A DNA stretch of 53,991 nt from JBQTKD01 sp052386455 (GTDB taxonomy: Bacteria; Actinomycetota; Actinomycetes; Sporichthyales; Sporichthyaceae). This document shows, one piece after another, positions 30,412-36,133 of this stretch. The number at the start of each line of letters is the position of its first letter. Positions within the stretch are counted from its first letter, which is position 1. Under the pieces are notes generated by a model. The model searched no databases and was not told where the DNA came from. It saw only the letters and a program-made list of their open reading frames with translations. Made by a program: the position numbers and the translations under genes. The stretch is from assembly GCA_052386455.1 (NCBI GenBank), contig JBQTKD010000024.1, forward strand, positions 1 to 53,991. The letters are read 5' to 3'.

Positions 30412-30891
30412 ATGCGGGTGGTCGTGGCGCGAAGCGACGCGGAGTGGGCGGACGCTTCGGAACTCGTCGCGGAGTACACCGAGGCCACCGCGCTCGAGAT
30501 CGGCGTCGACGTAGCCGCGATCTCCAAGGGATTCGCGATCCTGCGAGCCGAGGTCCCGCGGGTGCGCGAGGTCTATCCGGCACCCGGTGGCGTCCTGGTT
30601 GCCTACGTGGACGACAAGCCGGTTGGCTGCGTTGCGCTGGAAGCGCTGCCCGACGGGGTCTTCGAGCTGCGGCGGCTCTACGCGCGTCCGTCGCACCGCG
30701 GCGGGCTCGGGCGCGCACTGATGGTCGCGGCCGCCGAGCACGCGAAGGCCAACGCCGGAAGCGAAATCCGTCTCGACGTTCTCTACACCCGCACCATCGC
30801 GATCGACCTGTACCGCAAGCTGGGGTACGTCGAAGCCCCGCGACAGGTCGAGCCGAACCTGATGGTCACGCTGCACCTGCCGCTCACGTGA
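30412..30891 (+). CDS. GNAT family N-acetyltransferase
   Basis: A 159-residue acetyltransferase. The acetyl-CoA site ARPSHRGGLGRALMVAAAEH (R-x-x-G-x-G/A pattern: HRGGLGRA) and the C-terminal LDVLYTRTIAIDLYRKLGYV are typical of GNAT enzymes. The substrate is unknown. The ATG at 30412 begins the conserved sequence MRVVVARSDAEWADA; an in-frame start at 30382 lies inside the hairpin repeat. The stop overlaps the GTG of the truncated mug gene (GTGA), which suggests an old operon. Confidence 0.88.
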   Translation: MRVVVARSDAEWADASELVAEYTEATALEIGVDVAAISKGFAILRAEVPRVREVYPAPGGVLVAYVDDKPVGCVALEALPDGVFELRRLYARPSHRGGLGRALMVAAAEHAKANAGSEIRLDVLYTRTIAIDLYRKLGYVEAPRQVEPNLMVTLHLPLT

Positions 30892-31157
30892 AACTGACGC
30901 GGGCTCAGCTCGATGCATTTCACGGCACGACACTGCCCGACCTGCTCGGGGAACCGCGCACGCGCCTGCTGTTCGTCGGCATCAACCCCGGCCTGCGGAC
31001 CGCCGCGGTTCCCGCTAGCCCACGCCCTCGGCGCGACGGCTGCCGAGCACGGAAACGACGGGCGAGGCGCCTAGCCCCCATCGGGGCGGCTCTCGCATTG
31101 CCTCGTTGCTTCGTGGCCGCCGCAGACAGGCAGGCCCTGGCCGATCTCGTCGACTGA
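30888..31157 (+). pseudogene. Truncated mismatch-specific uracil-DNA glycosylase (mug-like)
   Basis: The first 42 codons (VKLTRAQLDAFHGTTLPDLL, then GEPRTRLLFVGINPGLRTAA) match the N-terminus of actinobacterial G/U mismatch glycosylases; VGINPGL is the active-site motif. After about 31014 the frame continues in unrelated Arg/Ala-rich sequence to a stop at 31157, and the roughly 130 residues of the catalytic domain are missing, with no homologous remainder in other frames. A deletion or replacement has therefore broken the gene. The GTG start overlaps the GNAT stop. Confidence 0.7.
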
Positions 31158-31168
31158 CGGATAGTCAG

Positions 31169-31726
31169 TTACAGCGTGGTCCAGAACGCGACGGTGGGCT
31201 TGGGGTCCCGACCACCGGAACCGCCGGCGAAGCACTGCTCGACCCAGTCGACGAGATCCGCGCCCAGCGGCTTCACCGAATCGCGGAAGACGTCGAGGAC
31301 CGGGTGGCCTGCCCCGTCGTCGGCCGACGGCAGGTAGTAGGTGCCGTGCAGCGGCACCAGCGGAGGCCAGCGGCGCAGCGCGGCGTAGGCGACCGCGAGG
31401 GCTTCGGCGTCGTCGGCCGGGCGGGCGCCCCACGCGGCGTGCCAGTAGGCGTTGTGCTCGACGGCGAAGAGCAGTCCGTCGACCGGCCAGTTGACGATGT
31501 CGCGCACGGCGAGGGGGTCCGGGCAACGCCAGTCCGGCCAGGCCTGACCGACGGGGAGACCGCCGGCCAGAAAGGCGCGATGGTCTGCGGCGAAGCGAAA
31601 GCCCCAGCGCTGCTCGATGGCGTCGAACTCGCCTTCGCGCAGGCCGAGCGCAATCTCGACGCCGGGCGCCGCGGCCAACCGCCGGGCGGCCTCGACGCCG
31701 ATCTCGGCGGCCTGGAACTCGAGCAC
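31169..31726 (-). CDS. Conserved protein of unknown function, SMI1/KNR4-like
   Basis: A 185-residue soluble acidic protein. FRFAADHRAFLAGGLPVGQA then WPDWRCPDPLAVRDIVNWPV resembles the SUKH (SMI1/KNR4) fold found in immunity and regulatory proteins, followed by WPPLVPLHGTYYLPS and VDWVEQCF. The assignment is tentative. The GTG at 31726 has CACAAT six bases upstream, fitting a leaderless transcript; the longer open frame to 32296 is a shadow of the nitroreductase gene. The stop is TAA, rare in this window, and lies beside a short inverted repeat (ACTGAC / GTCAGT, 31153-31169). Confidence 0.75.
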   Translation of the reverse strand: MLEFQAAEIGVEAARRLAAAPGVEIALGLREGEFDAIEQRWGFRFAADHRAFLAGGLPVGQAWPDWRCPDPLAVRDIVNWPVDGLLFAVEHNAYWHAAWGARPADDAEALAVAYAALRRWPPLVPLHGTYYLPSADDGAGHPVLDVFRDSVKPLGADLVDWVEQCFAGGSGGRDPKPTVAFWTTL

Positions 31727-31795
31727 CGGGCGATTGTGGCAGCGAGTTGTTACGGCGATAGCGTCGCCACATAGTCGACCTGGAGGGATCCGCCG

Positions 31796-32449
31796 ATGTC
31801 GTCCGCGCTGCCACTGTCCTTCGACGAGGTGCTCACCACCACCCGCTCCGTCCGCAAGCGGCTCGACGTCGACCGCCCCGTCGATCCGGCACTGATCCGG
31901 GAGTGCCTGGCGATCGCGCAGCAGGCGCCGTCGGCCTCGGACACCCAAGGCTTCCACTTCGTGGTCGTGACCGACGCGGACAAGCGCGCGGAGATGGCCG
32001 CCCTGGTCCGCAAGGGCATCGAGGTCTACGCGACGCTGCCGACCAGCCTCATGCAGCTGCACCACGACGACCCGAACCGGGAGTCCGCACGCCAGCGCAT
32101 CATCGCCTCGGTCGAGGTGCTGCTCCCCAAACTGGAGCGGATTCCGGTGTGGGTGTTCCCGTGCATCGAGGGATCGACCGACGGCCTTCCGTCGGTCGCC
32201 GTCGCCGCGCACATGGGCTCGGTCGTTCCGGCCGCGTGGAGCTACATGCTCGCCGCGCGCTCGCGTGGCCTGGGGACCTGCTGGATGAACCTGCACCAGC
32301 TGGCCGGCCCGGCGGCGGACGAGCTGCTCGGCCTACCGGAGGGCGTGATGCAGATCTGCGGCATCGCGACGGCTCACACGATCGGCACCGATTTCAAGCC
32401 CGCGTACCGGCGCCCGCTGGACGAGATCGTCCACGAAAACTCCTGGTAG
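31796..32449 (+). CDS. Nitroreductase family protein
   Basis: A 217-residue FMN-dependent NAD(P)H oxidoreductase. The start region SFDEVLTTTRSVRKRLDVDR with the R-S-V-R-x motif binds the FMN phosphate, QQAPSASDTQGFHFVVVTD is the second FMN site, and ARSRGLGTCWMNLHQLAGPA is the conserved C-terminal segment. Substrates in the family range from nitroaromatics to quinones. GGAGGG lies before the ATG at 31796. It is followed nine bases later by a monooxygenase-like gene, so the two form a small redox operon. Confidence 0.92.
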   Translation: MSSALPLSFDEVLTTTRSVRKRLDVDRPVDPALIRECLAIAQQAPSASDTQGFHFVVVTDADKRAEMAALVRKGIEVYATLPTSLMQLHHDDPNRESARQRIIASVEVLLPKLERIPVWVFPCIEGSTDGLPSVAVAAHMGSVVPAAWSYMLAARSRGLGTCWMNLHQLAGPAADELLGLPEGVMQICGIATAHTIGTDFKPAYRRPLDEIVHENSW

Positions 32450-32458
32450 GAATCCGTC

Positions 32459-32788
32459 ATGATCCTCATCAACGTGAAGTTCCCGGTGAAGCCCGAGCGC
32501 ATCGACGAGTGGATCGCGCTGGCCACGCAGTACCAGCAGGACGTCAGCGCCGAAGAGGGCAACGTCTACTTCGAGTGGGCTCGGAACATGGACGACCCGA
32601 ACGTCTTCTACGCGATCGAGTGCTTCAAGGACATGGACGCGGGCGGCGCGCACATGGGGACGCAGCACGTCGCGAACTTCATGGCCCTGGCGCCGGACCT
32701 GGTCTCGGCCCAGCCGCAGGTCGTGTTCGTGGACTCGCCGTCGATCGCCGGGTGGGCGCCGATGGGCGAGATCCAGCCGAGGGGTTAG
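32459..32788 (+). CDS. Antibiotic biosynthesis monooxygenase (ABM/YgiN-like) domain protein
   Basis: A 109-residue dimeric ferredoxin-like fold protein. MILINVKFPVKPERIDEWIA, then EEGNVYFEWARNMDDPNVFY and HVANFMALAPDLVSAQPQV are the three conserved blocks. YgiN-like members oxidise quinols without metals or prosthetic groups. It directly follows the nitroreductase gene, so both may act on quinone-like compounds (inference). The ribosome binding site is weak (TAGGAA). Its stop overlaps the stop of a convergent 37-residue gene. Confidence 0.87.
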   Translation: MILINVKFPVKPERIDEWIALATQYQQDVSAEEGNVYFEWARNMDDPNVFYAIECFKDMDAGGAHMGTQHVANFMALAPDLVSAQPQVVFVDSPSIAGWAPMGEIQPRG

Positions 32789-32898
32789 GAACCCCAGTCC
32801 GAGAAGAGCTGCTCGGGGCGGTCCGGGATCGGGCCGGAGGCCCGGTCCGCCGGACGCGCAGTCACCGTCTCGTGGTTGGTGAAGAGGGTCTCGTTCAC
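32785..32898 (-). CDS. 37-residue protein of unknown function with a strong ribosome binding site
   Basis: A short frame beginning VNETLFTNHETVTARPADRA and ending RPEQLFSDWGS. The GTG at 32898 is preceded by AAGGAG with five-base spacing, one of the best ribosome binding sites in the window, and the stop is TAA. There is no membrane segment or signal peptide. The peptide is polar, with Pro and Asp residues and an aromatic end (QLFSDWGS), a look seen in some ribosomally made natural-product precursors, but no modifying enzyme is adjacent. No homologue is recognised. Confidence 0.55.
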   Translation of the reverse strand: MNETLFTNHETVTARPADRASGPIPDRPEQLFSDWGS

Positions 32899-33187
32899 GC
32901 GAACTCCTTCGCCTCGGGAGCGTGCGTCCACGTTCCCGGCCCCGTGTGTCGAGTTCGTGTCCGCCACGAGCGCCGTCGATGAAGAAAATGCCGAACGCCC
33001 GCCCCGGAATGTCCTGAACGTTTCCCGGGTTGGACCGATCGAAAGTGGGAAAGCAGCAGGTCGACGGACCGCTCCTGGGGTTGGGAGCGGTCCGTATCTG
33101 CGTGCGGAACCGTGGCGCGGGGCAGGGAGTTCACAACACAAGATCGGCGAGTTTCGCGACGTCGGCCTCGTGCGGGGCCCGGGCACC
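32899..33187. other. Intergenic region upstream of DedA
   Basis: About 290 bases with no convincing gene. It must hold the promoter of the 37-residue gene on the minus strand. It contains an 11-bp perfect hairpin at 33065-33094. Confidence 0.45.
33065..33094. terminator. Hairpin of unclear role upstream of DedA
   Basis: Perfect 11-bp stem CGGACCGCTCC / GGAGCGGTCCG with an eight-base loop. There is no T-run. It lies 276 bases after the nearest upstream plus-strand stop, so it may belong to an unrecognised RNA rather than a known gene. Confidence 0.4.
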
Positions 33188-33193
33188 TAGGCT
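33188..33193 (+). promoter_or_regulatory. Leaderless-type -10 element of the DedA gene
   Basis: TAGGCT, six bases, GTG at 33200, with no Shine-Dalgarno. Confidence 0.55.
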
Positions 33194-33199
33194 GGATAC

Positions 33200-33823
33200 G
33201 TGGAATTGCTGCACGCCGAGTGGTGGCTGGAGACGCTCGGGCCGATCGCCCTGTTCCTGGTCATGTTCACCGAGACCGGACTGCTGGTCGGTTTCTTCCT
33301 GCCGGGCGATTCGCTGCTGTTCACGGCGGGCGTGCTCGGCAACGAGAACGACACCGTCCACATCCCGTTGCTGCTCGGCCTGGCGTGTTCCACGAGCGGC
33401 GCGATCATCGGGGCCCAGGTCGGCTACCTGATCGGCCGCCGGGCCGGTCCCGTCCTGCTGGACAACGCCAAGCGGCCGAAGCTGACCGAGGCCGGACATC
33501 GTGCTGCCGGGCACCTGGAGAAGTTCGGCTTCCCCAAGGCGATGATCCTCGGCCGGTTCATTCCGATCGTTCGCACGGTGGTGAACCCGCTCGCGGGCAC
33601 CCTGCAGATCCCGCTGCGCACCTTCACCTTCTGGAACATCGTCAGCGGCGTCATCTGGACGATCCCGGTGACTCTCGTCGGGTACTTCGTCGGCAACCGC
33701 ATCGGCAACATCGACAAGTACCTGCTGCCGATCATCGCCGTCGTCGTCGTGCTCTCGCTGCTGCCGGTCCTCTTCGAGATCCGCAAGGCGCGCAAGTCGG
33801 CGCCCACGACTCCGGCGTCCTAG
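33200..33823 (+). CDS. DedA family membrane protein
   Basis: A 207-residue polytopic protein of the DedA/VTT family, now linked to flipping of undecaprenyl phosphate or other lipids. Features: TETGLLVGFFLPGDSLLFTA near residue 25, GAIIGAQVGYLIGRRAG, FGFPKAMILGRFIPIVRTVV (the conserved F-x-x-R-x-x-P-x-x-R region) and PLAGTLQIPLRTFTFWNIVS. The last segment is a hydrophobic helix with a basic tail (EIRKARKSAP). It has about five membrane segments. Leaderless GTG start. Confidence 0.94.
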   Translation: MELLHAEWWLETLGPIALFLVMFTETGLLVGFFLPGDSLLFTAGVLGNENDTVHIPLLLGLACSTSGAIIGAQVGYLIGRRAGPVLLDNAKRPKLTEAGHRAAGHLEKFGFPKAMILGRFIPIVRTVVNPLAGTLQIPLRTFTFWNIVSGVIWTIPVTLVGYFVGNRIGNIDKYLLPIIAVVVVLSLLPVLFEIRKARKSAPTTPAS

Positions 33824-33848
33824 CTCCACCGGGAACAGGCTCGCCCGC

Positions 33849-33867
33849 TCCGCTCGCCTCAATAGCC
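33849..33867 (+). repeat. Dispersed repeat, third module only (copy C)
   Basis: TCCGCTCGCCTCAATAGCC differs by one base from the module at 26296-26314 and from the inverted module at 40057-40075. It lies in the short gap between the DedA gene and the convergent gene. Confidence 0.6.
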
Positions 33868-33893
33868 GGTGTGCCCCGGCTCTTGACAACGAA

Positions 33894-34910
33894 CTAGAGC
33901 TCGAGTTGGCGGGGGAGGAGCGCGCCGACGAGGCGGTCGGCGCCGGGGGTGTCGCCGACGAGGACGCCGATCACGGAACCGGCGGACGGGTCGAAGGCCA
34001 CGAGGCTGGCTCCGTCGGCGTCCAGCACCAGCACCAGCCGGCGGTCTCCGTCGTGGTCCAGGGACACGGGAACGGGGATCCCGGCACGGACGCCGGCAGC
34101 GATCACGTCGAGCGACTCGCTGCGTTCGTGGGCCGCGAGGCCGTCGAGGGAGAACCAGGCGAACCGCGCCCCGGACAGCCGGGTGAAGCGGTTGACGAAG
34201 TGCGGAAGGCTTGCGTCGCTCGACCCGCGCAGGCGGCCCAGGGGCCCGGCGCCGGCCTTGGCGATCCGGGCGGCAACGGCCTGCTGTTCGGCGCGGAACC
34301 GCTGCTCGAACGGGAGCCAGTCCGGCTCGCGGGCGTTCTCGACGTGCTCACCGGTGGTGAGCCACAGCGCGTAGGCCGGGTCGAGGCGCACTCGCATGAG
34401 GACGACGACCGTCGCGTGGTTGGTGCCCTCGTGCATCTGCCGCAGGCGCAGGGCGGCGCCGTCGTCGTCGGTGAACACGGCCGGACCCAGCGCGGTGTCG
34501 AGCATGCCGAGGTGGCGATGCAGCCAGGACGGCTCGCGCCGGTGGGTGGCGGCGAACGCGGCCAGCCCCGCGACTGTCGCGGTGCTGCGGCCGGTGGCGG
34601 CGAGCAGGAGCAGGTACGCGCCGAGCGTCGTCCCGGCCTCGGCGAAGGCCGCCCGGAGCTGCTCGGTTTCCGCCGCGGGCGCGTCGGTCAGCCGGACGGC
34701 CGCCCGCACCAGCCGCCGGTCCGGCAACACCAGGGCTCCGGAGGGGCGGCGCACCGCACGCATCCGGTCCAGGGCGTCCGCGCCGAGCAGGTTCGCCCAG
34801 GCCTCTTCGGCGCTGGCCACCCGCCACGCGACAACGGAGGGGTCCTCGCCCGCGAGATAGTCCCGCAGGTCCTCGACCGAACCCCGTCCACGCCGCAGCC
34901 CCGTTGCCAC
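33894..34910 (-). CDS. Conserved actinobacterial protein of unknown function
   Basis: A 338-residue soluble protein. The sequence is helical and rich in Arg, Asp and Ala, with LRLRQMHEGTNHATVVVLMR and a C-terminal beta region (LVLVLDADGASLVAFDPSAG). No signal peptide, membrane segment or known catalytic motif is evident. The GTG at 34910 is preferred because the AAGG sequence is nine bases upstream of it, whereas it directly touches the ATG at 34919. The longer open frame to 35756 is a shadow. It follows the next gene by 23 bases, so both form an operon of unknown role. Confidence 0.7.
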   Translation of the reverse strand: MATGLRRGRGSVEDLRDYLAGEDPSVVAWRVASAEEAWANLLGADALDRMRAVRRPSGALVLPDRRLVRAAVRLTDAPAAETEQLRAAFAEAGTTLGAYLLLLAATGRSTATVAGLAAFAATHRREPSWLHRHLGMLDTALGPAVFTDDDGAALRLRQMHEGTNHATVVVLMRVRLDPAYALWLTTGEHVENAREPDWLPFEQRFRAEQQAVAARIAKAGAGPLGRLRGSSDASLPHFVNRFTRLSGARFAWFSLDGLAAHERSESLDVIAAGVRAGIPVPVSLDHDGDRRLVLVLDADGASLVAFDPSAGSVIGVLVGDTPGADRLVGALLPRQLEL

Positions 34911-34933
34911 GCTCCCCATCCTTCTCGCCGTTC

Positions 34934-36046
34934 CTAGCCCCGGGAAGCCTCTGCACACGCACGGGCGAACTCCCCGGCCACCTCGTCCGCGATCGAGCAG
35001 GCGAAGTCGACCCACTTCTGGTCCAACCCGCGCTTGCCCAGACAGAAGCGCACCCAGGACTTCGTGACCCGCAGCGCCGTTGCCTGCGCCGCGGAGTCCA
35101 TCTCGACGGTGTCCGGCAGCCACTCCAGCAGGAACACGCCGACGTCGTCCGGCGTCCACGCCAGCAGGCCGTGCCGCAGGTTGTCCTCGCCGTACTCGAC
35201 GAGCAGGCCGACCATCGCCTCGGCCACGTCCACGACGGGTCCGAACGCGGCCTGGTACTCGTCGATCAACTCCGCCACCCGGTGCTCGGGCAGCGACGGG
35301 GCCGTCCACTCGATCGGCTCGACCCCCACGCACCGGCTGTGGGCGAGGGCCCGCAGCGGCCAGTAGTCCGGCGCCTCCACGCGGTCCGGCGCCTCGTCGG
35401 AGATGGCCAACAGGGCAGCCAGCTGCCCGAGCGCCTCGGCGACCGGCAGGGGACTCAACGCCAGGGGGAACTCCTCCTCCCCCATCGCCTGATCCCACCG
35501 GTCGGCGAGTCCGACGTCGGAGAGGGCCAGCACCTCGACGTCGGATCCGCCGCCCATGTGGGTGACGTCGGCGACGAGCGCGTGCGGGGAGTACCCGCCG
35601 TACTCGACGAACAGCACCTGCCGCGAGCCCCAGGGGTCCTCGGCGGTCCAGGCGCCGGTGGCGGCGCCGAGCGGCACGACGGTGAACGCAGCCGGCTCGA
35701 TGCCTGCCAGGTCCGCGGCGGCCTCGTCGAGGGCCTCCCGGTTGCGAACCGGACACACCAGGCGCAGCGCGGCGATGGCCGCCAGCGCGCCCGGGGTTCG
35801 CTTCACGCGAGCCCGCGCGATCACGTCGCGGATCAGTTCGTCCTCGGGATGCGGCTGCGGCTCGCGGTTCGCCCAGTACGCGCCGAGCCAGCCACTCGCG
35901 GTCTCCTCGGCGGCGACGCGCAGCGTCTCCTCGGTGAGCGCCTCGCCCTCGCGGATGAGCTTGTCCGCCTCGGAGAGCGAACCGCCCGCGCCGCGCTTCT
36001 TCTGCTTGCCTCGCCCCGCGGGGCGCCCCCGGCTCTTCGGACTCAT
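34934..36046 (-). CDS. Conserved protein of unknown function with a basic N-terminus
   Basis: A 370-residue protein. It begins MSPKSRGRPAGRGKQKKRGA, a strongly basic tail that may bind nucleic acid, then a mainly helical acidic body (LSEADKLIREGEALTEETLR, DVTHMGGGSDVEVLALSDVG, WTPDDVGVFLLEWLPD). No family is recognised. The ATG at 36046 is chosen because the basic tail starts there. It is covered by a perfect inverted repeat ATGGACT-GA-AGTCCAT (36045-36060) that could mask the start codon in the mRNA. The first gene of a two-gene operon with 33894-34910. Confidence 0.72.
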   Translation of the reverse strand: MSPKSRGRPAGRGKQKKRGAGGSLSEADKLIREGEALTEETLRVAAEETASGWLGAYWANREPQPHPEDELIRDVIARARVKRTPGALAAIAALRLVCPVRNREALDEAAADLAGIEPAAFTVVPLGAATGAWTAEDPWGSRQVLFVEYGGYSPHALVADVTHMGGGSDVEVLALSDVGLADRWDQAMGEEEFPLALSPLPVAEALGQLAALLAISDEAPDRVEAPDYWPLRALAHSRCVGVEPIEWTAPSLPEHRVAELIDEYQAAFGPVVDVAEAMVGLLVEYGEDNLRHGLLAWTPDDVGVFLLEWLPDTVEMDSAAQATALRVTKSWVRFCLGKRGLDQKWVDFACSIADEVAGEFARACAEASRG

Positions 36047-36060
36047 GGACTGAAGTCCAT
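36045..36060. promoter_or_regulatory. Inverted repeat over a start codon
   Basis: ATGGACT-GA-AGTCCAT is a perfect 7-bp inverted repeat that overlaps the ATG (minus strand, 36044-36046) of the unknown gene at its right edge. It could be a repressor site or a start-codon-masking hairpin. Confidence 0.4.
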
Positions 36061-36133
36061 CAGGCCGGCCCGGAGGGCGGCGAACACCCAACGAGACGAC
36101 ACGCTGTTGTGATGTTTCGCGTGTCGCGTCCGC

